Origin: Bacillota bacterium
GTDB taxonomy: Bacteria; Bacillota; Clostridia; Lachnospirales; CAG-274
Direction of reading: 5' to 3'
DNA: 64,000 bases
Assembly (NCBI GenBank): GCA_017460805.1
Contig: JAFUAF010000030.1
Span: 1-64,000 of the forward strand
The notes under the pieces: model-generated
Seen by the model: only the letters and a program-made list of their open reading frames with translations
Databases searched by the model: none
What the model was told of the DNA's origin: nothing
Translations under genes and position numbers: made by a program
Shown: positions 1 through 7,411 of the stretch, one piece after another
Layout: every line of letters begins with the position of its first letter
Position numbering within the stretch: position 1 is the stretch's first letter

Positions 1-170
1 CTGCCTCCGCCAATAACCATAAAAGTTACTTATAAACAGTGGCGCGCAAGCGCGTTGTAGTGGTCGCACGGGAATCGTATCGCGCTTCGCGCTCAACTCC
101 CAGTCCCGTGCTCCAACACACTTTTGCAAAAGCAAAAGTGTCTTAAATTCCAATTTTCCCGCATCCCCCT
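1..170. repeat. Right end of an inverted-repeat-rich element (partial)
   Basis: No gene is visible before 231. The stretch is rich in small inverted repeats: CACGGG near 77 pairs with CCCGTG near 105, and ACACTTTTGC/GCAAAAGTGT lies at about 117-140. It ends in TAAATTCCAATTTT (about 144-167). The same AAATTCCAATTT word closes the elements at 6521-6842 and 50289-50596, so this is probably the right end of a related non-coding element whose left end lies outside the window. Confidence 0.35.
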
Positions 171-171
171 C

Positions 172-200
172 TTGTCACTTGCCTTTAATTATGTTACAAT
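172..200 (+). promoter_or_regulatory. Predicted sigma-A promoter
   Basis: TTGTCA at 172-177 and TACAAT at 195-200 are separated by 17 bp, about 30 bp upstream of the ORF at 231. Prediction from sequence only. Confidence 0.5.
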
Positions 201-230
201 AAAATTATAAAAAAGAAATCGGGTGATAAT

Positions 231-509
231 ATGGAGAGTATAAATGAAGCGCTCGGCAAACTGCGTGAACTTGCATACCAAAACAACGAACTTCGCAAGT
301 CGCTTATCGCCACACAGCAGGCGGCCGAGCCAATGGAAGAATTTTGCCGCATAGCCACGCAAAACGGCTGTCCGATAGACATGGGCGAGCTGTTGGTGCT
401 TAATGAAAGACTGTGGGGCGAAATGCTCAAAAGTTCAAACGGCGGCGCTACTTTCCCGATAGAGGATTGGGCGGATGCCTACGAAATGTTTATAATGGGA
501 CTTCTTTAA
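231..509 (+). CDS. Small hypothetical protein, possibly Nif11-like
   Basis: A 92-residue acidic protein with no signal peptide or membrane segment. The N-terminal half (helix-rich, ELRKSLIATQQAAEPMEEFC, then GCPIDMGELL) resembles the pattern of Nif11-type leader domains, in which two helices are followed by a G-(F/C)-x-(I/F)-x-x-x-E-L motif. A Gly-Gly pair occurs at about residues 72-73, followed by a 20-residue tail that would be an odd precursor core. No modification enzyme or transporter lies beside it, so a leader-peptide role is only a possibility. The ATG at 231 is the only plausible start and has a predicted promoter at 172-200. The TAA stop lies inside the left inverted repeat of the element at 506-672, so the original C-terminus may have been altered by the insertion. 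Confidence 0.6.
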   Translation: MESINEALGKLRELAYQNNELRKSLIATQQAAEPMEEFCRIATQNGCPIDMGELLVLNERLWGEMLKSSNGGATFPIEDWADAYEMFIMGLL

Positions 510-672
510 GGGCACCTCTAAAAATTATCATTTTGCCAAACTTGCCATAATTTCCGCTAACTGCTTCAAACCCTCTTGACATAGGATTTCTGCTATGTCT
601 GCAAGCGTTTTCATTGTTATCGAAAATTCTATCTTTGTTTGGCTTTATCCTAATTTTTAGAGTTACCCTTAA
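506..672. mobile_element. MITE-like element with about 35-bp terminal inverted repeats
   Basis: The left arm (506-541, TTAAGGGCACCTCTAAAAAT and on to GCCAAAC) matches the reverse complement of the right arm (about 637-672, starting GTTTGGC and ending CCCTTAA) with few mismatches. Total length is about 167 bp. Inside, on the minus strand, a 28-codon frame (614 to 528) begins MKTLADIAEI and stops in the arm; it may be the truncated start of a transposase. There is no complete transposase, so this is a non-autonomous element needing a helper. It sits between the 231-509 ORF and the next operon. Confidence 0.65.
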
Positions 673-703
673 GGTATTTTTTTAACGGAAAGGGGTTGTT
701 TTT

Positions 704-1339
704 ATGAGAAACTTTGTTATCACTATTGCACGCGGCTACGGCAGCGGCGGCCACGAGATAGGCGTAAAGCTTGGCGAGGTATTCGGCATACCCTGCTATG
801 AAAAGCAGATACTTGACATGGCAAGCGAATACAGCGGCATCAACAAGGATCTTTTTATCAAATCAGACGAAAAACTCAGCTTTGGCAAGATAATGTCCAA
901 ATTAAAAGGTATGCCGCCCACATCCATGATAGAGCCGTCAAGAAAAGACTTTGTGTCGGATGCAAACTTTTTCAATATCCAGGCACATATCATCCGTCAG
1001 CTTGCGGAAAATCAATCCTGTGTCATAGTCGGCAAATGCGGCAGCTATATACTGCGCAACTTCGATAACGTGGTAAGCATATATATAGAAGCCCCGCGTG
1101 AGAACTGTGTTGCCTCCACCATAGAAAAACTCGGTGTGACCGAAGCCGAGGCAAACAAGATAATAACCAAGACGGACAGAACACGAGCACTCTATTATTC
1201 CTACTTCTGCGAGGGCGGAAACTGGATGCTGCCGACCAACTACGATATGACACTCAACACGGGCAGGATATCAAAAGACCATTGTGTGGAAATGATACGC
1301 GATTATGTGAATTATAAATTCGGGGAGGATAAAAAATGA
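704..1339 (+). CDS. Cytidylate kinase-like family protein
   Basis: A 211-residue P-loop protein of the cytidylate-kinase-like family (AAA_26 type) common in Clostridia. The N-terminus MRNFVITIARGYGSGGHEIG carries the family's G-x-G-S-G-G nucleotide-binding loop, followed by YEKQILDMASE. A lid-like segment lies around residues 150-170 (TKTDRTRALYYSYF). Its real substrate is not established; it is not canonical Cmk, which is longer and has a different loop. ATG 704 is preceded by GGAAAGG. The stop overlaps the next start by 4 bp (ATGA), so it is translationally coupled to the lipoprotein gene and probably leads an operon running through deoC. Confidence 0.8.
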   Translation: MRNFVITIARGYGSGGHEIGVKLGEVFGIPCYEKQILDMASEYSGINKDLFIKSDEKLSFGKIMSKLKGMPPTSMIEPSRKDFVSDANFFNIQAHIIRQLAENQSCVIVGKCGSYILRNFDNVVSIYIEAPRENCVASTIEKLGVTEAEANKIITKTDRTRALYYSYFCEGGNWMLPTNYDMTLNTGRISKDHCVEMIRDYVNYKFGEDKK

Positions 1340-2559
1340 AAAGATGTATTGCCGCAATATTAAGTATTGCGCTTATGCTTGCTTCATCGGGCTGTACAAA
1401 GCTTGAACAGGAGCATTTTGACAAAAGCATGGGCTATGACCAAACAGGTACCGCAGAAATTGAAGCACAGCTTACCTACACCATAGACCCCGATGTATTT
1501 ATGCGCGCCGCCTATGCCATTGCAGACAGCGGCGAAGAATATGACGAGGATGCGCTTGACGACATGCGCCTTTACCTCAACGAAGATAAAAAATGTGTAG
1601 TCACTTTTTACGAGAAAGCCGTTACCGATTTTGACAAAAACTACAGTGATGTGGATGTCAGCGCAGGCATAAACGGCATTACACTTAACTGCGGCAAGGT
1701 ATACAGCCGCGGCGATGTGGCTTATTATGACAAACGCTTTGCCTACACTATTGGTACGATATCTTTCTTTACCGCAGGCAGCGATTTTTACGATTTAGGC
1801 GATTACTACACCAAGCTTGACGAGATTTTCGGCGATAAACAATATCTGCGTATCTCAATGAAAAGCGCAAAAGGCGGCACAAGTAATATGAAAGAACTCA
1901 GCAAGGGCTATTACAACAATGCAAAGACGCTTTTAAACGGCTATGAGCCAAATCTTGTAACAAAGATACCAAACGGCACACGCTTTGAGATATCGTCCAA
2001 AAATCTCACATCCGTCAGCAAGAATTTTTTCAAACACATTAAAAACAAAAAGACGGAGACTGCGGAATTCGTAAACGATTATCTTGACACCTCACTTGCA
2101 CTCAGCGCAGATCTTGCGGGTGACGAGGCATCATATATGCTTGAAATGGCAAGACTGTTTGAGGTATCGCCCTCGGACATTGTCGAATCGGCGACAAGCG
2201 CAAACGAATTTTTAAACAGCGGCGAATACAAGGCATTTATCGACAATTTTGATTTTTCACTTGTAAATGATATAACCGAAAAGGACGGCATCCTTACCTC
2301 CGAAGCGGAATTTTCTTTAAGCTCAAATGACAAAAATGCCGTTTATATGACGGCATTGCAAACAACAACACCCGTTAAAAAGGCAGAGTTTGACAAAATA
2401 GACGAGAGCAGCTGCATAGACTATATGAAGTTTGTTCGGGATATTGCGGATTTTGAGCCCTACCCCGACTATGAGGGCGGTTTTTCGGACGAAGAACTTC
2501 CGTTTTACGGCGGCTACGAGGAAGAAGACTATCTCCCCGAGTCGAATTTGATAGGATAA
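1336..2559 (+). CDS. Predicted lipoprotein of unknown function
   Basis: A 407-residue protein with a type II signal peptide: Lys/Arg start, hydrophobic stretch, then lipobox LASSGC with the lipidated Cys at about residue 20. The mature part is acidic and mixed alpha/beta, and its C-terminus is rich in Glu, Asp, Tyr and Pro. I recognise no catalytic motif. The start overlaps the upstream kinase-like gene by 4 bp, and an AAA+ gene follows 12 bp downstream, suggesting co-expression. Likely anchored to the outer face of the membrane. Confidence 0.75.
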   Translation: MKRCIAAILSIALMLASSGCTKLEQEHFDKSMGYDQTGTAEIEAQLTYTIDPDVFMRAAYAIADSGEEYDEDALDDMRLYLNEDKKCVVTFYEKAVTDFDKNYSDVDVSAGINGITLNCGKVYSRGDVAYYDKRFAYTIGTISFFTAGSDFYDLGDYYTKLDEIFGDKQYLRISMKSAKGGTSNMKELSKGYYNNAKTLLNGYEPNLVTKIPNGTRFEISSKNLTSVSKNFFKHIKNKKTETAEFVNDYLDTSLALSADLAGDEASYMLEMARLFEVSPSDIVESATSANEFLNSGEYKAFIDNFDFSLVNDITEKDGILTSEAEFSLSSNDKNAVYMTALQTTTPVKKAEFDKIDESSCIDYMKFVRDIADFEPYPDYEGGFSDEELPFYGGYEEEDYLPESNLIG

Positions 2560-2571
2560 CAAGGAGTAAAT

Positions 2572-3828
2572 ATGCAGGACTATAACAGAATGCTTGACGG
2601 CATCAATTCACTGACGATATACAAAAACATAGCAAATGACGAGATAATGCGCATTTTAAAGCACGTACTCACAGACGAGGACAATCTTAACGCCCTTGCC
2701 GAGCTTACCGCATTTCTTGTCAAGCAGGCCGAAGAAAAAGGCTTCAGCGGCAATCTTTTCCGCAACTACATAAATCACCTGATAGTATCGGATGAAAATG
2801 TGTTTACGCTTTTTTGCGAGAACAACAGGGATGTGGCGGGCTCTTCGCTTTTAAAGCTTGCCCAAAGCGACATAAATATCCTTACCGAACTTGCGGACAC
2901 AGACCTTACACAGCTCCCCGACAGCCGATTTATGCTTGATGCAATGGAAACGCTGATGAATTACGCCCCTGTCAACGCAGGCGCCGAAAAACCCGAGGAA
3001 AAGACGGATATTGAAAGCATAATCAAATTTCATAATAAAAACGGCTGCGGCGACATTTCCGTTTACCGCGTGTTTAAGTACAGCAGCTCAAAAAAAGCTC
3101 TTGTCGGCATAGAACACCCCGATAAGATAACCTTTGACGACCTTATCGGCTATACCTCGCAGATAAACGAACTTCGCGACAACACCGAGGCATTTTTAAA
3201 CGGATATCCCGCAAACAATATCCTGCTTGTCGGCGCAAGAGGCACGGGAAAATCATCCTCTGTCAAGGCGCTTATAAACGAATATCACACACAGGGTCTG
3301 CGTCTTGTGGAAATAACCAAGGAGCAAATAGCGGAACTTCCCGATATCCTTAAACTTTTAAGACCCCGAGGACGCAAATTTATCGTCTATATAGACGATC
3401 TGTCCTTTGACGAAAACGAGATACAGTACAAGTACATGAAATCACTTTTGGAGGGCGGCAGCGAGGGCAAACCCGACAATGTGCTGTTTTATGCGACAAG
3501 TAACCGCCGTCACATCATCCAGGAAAAATGGAGCGACAGAAACACAGACAGCACCGTTGCCGATATACACACAGCCGACACACTCAACGAGAAACTGTCA
3601 CTTTCCGACCGCTTCGGCATAACCATAACCTACGGCAAGCCCACTCCGCAGGAATATGTCAAAATTGCCATCGGCCTTGCCCGCAAAAACGGCATAGACC
3701 TCTCCGACGACGAGATAAAGCAGGCAGCGCTTCGCTGGGAGCTTAACCAGAAAGGTATGTCGGGCAGAACCGCAAAGCAGTTTGTCGAAAACCTTATGTG
3801 GGAGGAAAAAAAGAAAAATGGAAATTAA
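2572..3828 (+). CDS. DUF815-family AAA+ ATPase
   Basis: A 418-residue protein. The N-terminal 170 residues are helical. A P-loop ATPase follows: Walker A GARGTGKSS at about 218-226, Walker B KFIVYIDDLSF near 265-275, then YATSNRRHI as sensor-1-like segment and a long C-terminal lid. This arrangement (ATP-binding core with TSNRRH) is typical of DUF815 proteins, whose function is not established. It lies in the operon between the lipoprotein and deoC; its 3' end overlaps deoC by 11 bp. ATG 2572 has AAGGAG upstream. Confidence 0.85.
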   Translation: MQDYNRMLDGINSLTIYKNIANDEIMRILKHVLTDEDNLNALAELTAFLVKQAEEKGFSGNLFRNYINHLIVSDENVFTLFCENNRDVAGSSLLKLAQSDINILTELADTDLTQLPDSRFMLDAMETLMNYAPVNAGAEKPEEKTDIESIIKFHNKNGCGDISVYRVFKYSSSKKALVGIEHPDKITFDDLIGYTSQINELRDNTEAFLNGYPANNILLVGARGTGKSSSVKALINEYHTQGLRLVEITKEQIAELPDILKLLRPRGRKFIVYIDDLSFDENEIQYKYMKSLLEGGSEGKPDNVLFYATSNRRHIIQEKWSDRNTDSTVADIHTADTLNEKLSLSDRFGITITYGKPTPQEYVKIAIGLARKNGIDLSDDEIKQAALRWELNQKGMSGRTAKQFVENLMWEEKKKNGN

Positions 3829-4468
3829 GGAAATACTTTCAAAAGTCGATCACACTCTGCTCTCCCCCTCTGCGACCTGGGACGAGATACGCGCAATTTG
3901 CGACGACGGCATAAAATACCAGACCGCAAGCGTATGTATACCGCCCTGTTTTGTTAAGCAGGCGGCGGAATATGTACACAGCGGTGTAAAAATATGCACG
4001 GTCATAGGTTTCCCGCACGGGAACAGCACCCCCGACGTAAAGGCATATGAAGCCAAGCAGGCCGTAAAAGACGGTGCGGACGAGGTAGATATGGTCATAA
4101 ACATAGGCGATGTAAAAGCCAATAAATACGCAAGCGTTTTAAGGGAAATAAACCTTATAAAGGAAGCCTGCGCCGATAAAATTTTAAAGGTCATTATAGA
4201 AACAAGCGAGCTGACCGACGACGAAAAAATCAATATGTGCAAAATAGTCGAACAGAGCGATGCCGATTTTATCAAGACCAGCACGGGCTTTGCAAGCGGC
4301 GGCGCTACACCGCATGACGTTGCGCTTTTCGCCGAAAATATCAAGACCAAGAAGATAAAAGCCGCAGGCGGTATAAAGTCCCTCGAGGATGCCGAAAACT
4401 TTATAAACTTAGGCGCAGACCGTCTCGGGACAAGCAGGATAGTTAAAATAGTAAAAGAAAATTCATAA
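3818..4468 (+). CDS. deoC: Deoxyribose-phosphate aldolase
   Basis: Cleaves 2-deoxyribose 5-phosphate to glyceraldehyde 3-phosphate and acetaldehyde in deoxynucleoside catabolism. The 216-residue protein shows the class I aldolase TIM-barrel motifs: VDHTLLSP near the start, IGFPHG, DEVDMVINIG with Asp91, FIKTSTGFASGG with the Schiff-base Lys153, and a second conserved Lys at 181 (KIKAAGGIKS). I chose ATG 3818, which has GGAGG at 3801-3805, over an upstream in-frame start that would add 12 unrelated residues overlapping the DUF815 gene. Confidence 0.95.
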   Translation: MEIKEILSKVDHTLLSPSATWDEIRAICDDGIKYQTASVCIPPCFVKQAAEYVHSGVKICTVIGFPHGNSTPDVKAYEAKQAVKDGADEVDMVINIGDVKANKYASVLREINLIKEACADKILKVIIETSELTDDEKINMCKIVEQSDADFIKTSTGFASGGATPHDVALFAENIKTKKIKAAGGIKSLEDAENFINLGADRLGTSRIVKIVKENS

Positions 4469-4568
4469 ATTGCCGGCAAAAACCTTTGTGCATGGCTGTG
4501 CGAGCCGCAGTATTGCAGTCCGCACGCCTATGCACCCCTGTTTGAGCGTACAAAATACGTATCTTTTT

Positions 4569-5183
4569 TCACTTACTCAAGCTCACACTCACTTTACACC
4601 CGTTTTCGGTATTTTCAAACCTCATTTCACCTTTATGTTCATTCACTATACTTGTGCAGATAGCGAGTCCGAGACCCGAACCGCCCTTTTTATCGGTGTT
4701 ATACGGCTGACCCAGTTTATCCAATATATCGGCACTTATGCCTTTGCCGCTGTCCGTTATCTGTGTCAGAACCGTATTTTCGTTTTCGCTAATTTTTATT
4801 TTTATCTCACCCTTTTTATCTATCGCCTCCACGCTGTTTTTTATCAGGTTAAAGAACAGGATATTCAGTTTTTCCCTATTACCCGTCACATACAAATTTT
4901 TATCGCCCTCTATCTTAAAAATAATTTTTTTGTCACTCAGCGAAATATCGTATTCGCGGATAATATCCTCCAAAAGAGCGTAAATACACACCGCTTTAAA
5001 TTTTGAGGTATTGGCTGTGACCAAGCGGTCGATTTTTTGTATCTCACGCTCTATTATCTTAAAATTATCGTCAAAGCCGCCTGTTGTCTGGCTTTTTATG
5101 AAGTCCACATTCATTTTTATAAGGCTGAGAGGATTTTTGACCTCGTGTGCAAGTGCCGCTGCCGCCTCATTTTCAAAATTCAT
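4569..5183 (-). CDS. Short sensor histidine kinase without sensor domain
   Basis: A 204-residue protein consisting only of the transmitter module. The H-box is AHEVKNPL (phospho-acceptor His near residue 13), followed by the N-box NLIKNSVEAI, the G1 box DSGKGIS, and an F/G2 region with GGSGLGLAI. There is no membrane segment or input domain, so it is cytosolic and must receive its signal from a partner. The gene starts 12 bp after the LysM membrane-protein gene and is surely co-transcribed, so the two may form one split sensor. No response regulator is adjacent. ATG 5183 with AGGAGAG upstream was preferred to a TTG five codons earlier. Confidence 0.85.
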   Translation of the reverse strand: MNFENEAAAALAHEVKNPLSLIKMNVDFIKSQTTGGFDDNFKIIEREIQKIDRLVTANTSKFKAVCIYALLEDIIREYDISLSDKKIIFKIEGDKNLYVTGNREKLNILFFNLIKNSVEAIDKKGEIKIKISENENTVLTQITDSGKGISADILDKLGQPYNTDKKGGSGLGLAICTSIVNEHKGEMRFENTENGCKVSVSLSK

Positions 5184-5194
5184 TTTCTCTCTCC

Positions 5195-6292
5195 TCAATT
5201 CTCGGGCAGTACAAGCTGCATTCCCTCTGCAAGTTCATCGGCATCCTCCATATCATTCAGCTGCATTATCTCCTCTATCCTGCCTATAGTGCCGTAAAGC
5301 TTTTCACTTATGCGCGAAAGTGTATCGCCCTTTTCGACCGTATATTTTGACATTTGGGCGGCTGTTGTTTCCTCCGTTGTCGTTTCTGTGAGTGTTGTCT
5401 GCTCCGTTGTTTCGGTCGGTATAGCAATATTTTGCAGGCTCTCCGCCGCAAAAACGCTCTGTGCGCCGTCTGCCGCGGCAAACTCGGTCTTTAAGGCGGC
5501 CACATTGCTTTCAAGGGATTTTATCCGCTTGTCGTTCTGCACCAGACCCGCGCCCATTACAAAGCATATCATAAGCATTACAAAGCTGAGTGAGCTCATC
5601 AGCCCCGCCGCTTTTTTCTCCTCCCTGCGTTTTTGCCGTGTTTCACGCAGAGAAGTCGGGGTCTTGGCCGCCTCTTCAAACATTTCTTCCGCCGTCGGCT
5701 CTTCAAAATCGCTTATAAGGCGGTAGTTTTCGTTCACGGGTTTCAGCTTGTTTTCAAGCATATATTCGTGCATACCCTCGTTTTTCTCGTAATAGATTAT
5801 GTAGCCTTTAAGTGCCGAAAACTGACCGTCCGAATAGACAAAAAAGCTGTTTATCTTCTCCTCGGGGTCGATAAGCAGCATCACATCAAGACCCCTGTCG
5901 GCATTTTCCTCATGGTAGGTGCGGATGCCGTCTTTTATGCTGTCCTCATACCCCGGTTGGATATACGCCCAACCGACTATATTAAGACCCGAAAAGTATA
6001 TCTCGGTCTGTTTTTTGGCGTATTGCCAGCTTTTCTCCGTCAGCTGCACCACACCGCCCTTTTGCACGCTGTACTTACCCTGCACCACGCCGCTTATAAA
6101 CAGCGCCTTGCTGCCATCTACCGTTATTTCCTGGCCTATCAGAAAGGCGGCTTTCTCGCGGCGGTTGTCGGCGTTTGCGTACTGCTGTAAGTACGTCGCC
6201 GCATAGTCCTCCACATAGACCCGCTTTTCGCCCGATAACGACCCTACCTGCTTGATGTTTGACGGAAGGATCGTCCTTTCACTTTCATTCAT
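5195..6292 (-). CDS. Membrane protein with degenerate MPN/JAMM-like domain and C-terminal LysM
   Basis: A 365-residue protein in four parts. Residues about 25-170 look like an MPN (JAB1/Mov34) fold: REKAAFLIGQ, a FISGVVQG strand, and NIVGWAYIQPGYEDS aligned with the VGWYHSHPGY segment of active JAMM proteases, but both metal-binding histidines are absent. One membrane helix follows at about 232-252, then a short coiled coil, a Thr/Glu-rich linker (about 293-312) and a LysM domain (about 316-365, KYTVEKGDTLSRISEKLYG). Topology is likely MPN-like domain inside and peptidoglycan-binding LysM outside. ATG 6292 has AAGGAG at 8-bp spacing; a GTG three codons earlier overlaps the ribosome site. The downstream kinase suggests a role in sensing the cell wall, which is inference. 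Confidence 0.7.
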   Translation of the reverse strand: MNESERTILPSNIKQVGSLSGEKRVYVEDYAATYLQQYANADNRREKAAFLIGQEITVDGSKALFISGVVQGKYSVQKGGVVQLTEKSWQYAKKQTEIYFSGLNIVGWAYIQPGYEDSIKDGIRTYHEENADRGLDVMLLIDPEEKINSFFVYSDGQFSALKGYIIYYEKNEGMHEYMLENKLKPVNENYRLISDFEEPTAEEMFEEAAKTPTSLRETRQKRREEKKAAGLMSSLSFVMLMICFVMGAGLVQNDKRIKSLESNVAALKTEFAAADGAQSVFAAESLQNIAIPTETTEQTTLTETTTEETTAAQMSKYTVEKGDTLSRISEKLYGTIGRIEEIMQLNDMEDADELAEGMQLVLPEN

Positions 6293-6520
6293 GTCTTTCA
6301 CTCCTTATTTTTTTCTTTTGTTTTGGGTACAGGTCAAACTATAGCACACAAACAAAAAATTTTATGCTGTTATCTGTCGCCCGATCACTGTTTTTTGTAA
6401 ACAAATATTTACCCCGTTTTGCGTTTGTGTACATAAAATTTTGTTTTTAACCAATAATAAACCCAAACAACAAATTATTGAGTTTTGGTGAGCGGGATTT
6501 ACAAAATTTGTAATTGGGGT

Positions 6521-6842
6521 AAATTGGAATTTGACGGGGAGAATGATGTAGCGTGTGCGCAGTATAAAAAGCTGTCCCTTTAGGGAAAGTGGCGCCGCTC
6601 GCGGCGTCGAAAGGGTGCTTCCTGCGGGGCTTTTCCACCCTTCAGTCGCGCTTCGCGCGCCAGCTTCCCTAAAGGGACGCCAAGGACGACACCCCGTTTC
6701 TTCAATAGCTGCGGCGAGAGTTTCTTGGCTCCCCTTGCTCAGGGGAGCTGTCAGCCGCCATTTTATCGGCTTTTGACATAAAACTACAACGGCTGACTGA
6801 GGGGTTTACGGCAGCCATTATCTCCCCGTTAAATTCCAATTT
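6521..6842. mobile_element. 322-bp non-coding element with terminal inverted repeats
   Basis: The left end (6521-6542) reads AAATTGGAATTT, one base, then ACGGGGAGA. The right end (6821-6842) is its reverse complement with a single mismatch. The interior holds nested palindromes, including TCCCTTTAGGGA near 6575, its partner around 6660-6680, and GGCGCCGCTCGCGGCGTC. No ORF inside is convincing. It is a MITE-like or palindromic intergenic element inserted just before the ribosome site of yyaC. Confidence 0.7.
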
Positions 6843-6855
6843 CCAAGGAGGAACT

Positions 6856-7368
6856 ATGACATTTTATTACGATACGCAGGCACCGGACTTTGCGCTTCGG
6901 TTCAAGATTCACTTTGAGAGCATGGCGCTCAGGCGGGACATAGTATTTTTGTGCATAGGCACGGACAAAATAACGGGCGACAGTCTCGGTCCGTATATAG
7001 GCACATTATTGAAGCAGCGTGGATTTTGCGTTTACGGCTGTCTTGGCAGCACGGTCAATGCCACCAATCTTACAGCCGCCGCCGTGCGCATCTACCGCGA
7101 GCACCGCGACCCGTTCATAGTTGCGGTTGATGCCTGTCTCGGCCGCCGCGACCATGTGGGCTATGCCTCACTTTCCACCGAGAAACTGTGTGCGGGCGCG
7201 GGTGTCAATAAAAAACTCCTGCCCGTCGGCAATATCTCCGTCACGGGCATAGTGACCGAGTTCGGCACAGACAGCTTCACCCGCCTTATGCAAGTTCCCG
7301 CAAAAAATATAGAAACAATGGGCAAAGCCATGACCGAAGCCCTTTGCGCCGCCGCCTTATGCACATAA
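6856..7368 (+). CDS. yyaC: YyaC-type sporulation protein (DUF1256)
   Basis: A 170-residue protein of the YyaC family, a GPR-protease-like fold found in spore formers. The characteristic segments are VFLCIGTDKITGDSLGP near residues 30-47, LGSTVNATNL, and VDACLG. Their counterparts line the active-site region in the fold, but the precise role of YyaC is not established. ATG 6856 has AAGGAGGA immediately upstream. It is a single gene between a non-coding element and a convergent terminator, and it supports a spore-forming host. Confidence 0.85.
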   Translation: MTFYYDTQAPDFALRFKIHFESMALRRDIVFLCIGTDKITGDSLGPYIGTLLKQRGFCVYGCLGSTVNATNLTAAAVRIYREHRDPFIVAVDACLGRRDHVGYASLSTEKLCAGAGVNKKLLPVGNISVTGIVTEFGTDSFTRLMQVPAKNIETMGKAMTEALCAAALCT

Positions 7369-7369
7369 A

Positions 7370-7398
7370 AAGGCAGAGGAATCTCTCCCCTGCCTTCT
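7370..7398 (-). terminator. Terminator between yyaC and the subtilase gene
   Basis: An inverted repeat AAGGCAG...CTGCCTT lies between two convergent genes. Read on the minus strand it ends in CTTTTTA, so it mainly serves the subtilase gene. Confidence 0.55.
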
Positions 7399-7411
7399 TG
7401 ACCTTACACGG

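Noticed and set aside
1..170. tRNA gene in the first 170 bases
   Set aside because: A stem of six pairs is present but no T-arm GTTCGAATC-type block or CCA-ready acceptor stem could be placed.
4470..5006. A plus-strand ORF of 178 codons
   Set aside because: It runs antisense through the histidine kinase gene, has no convincing ribosome site and no domain.
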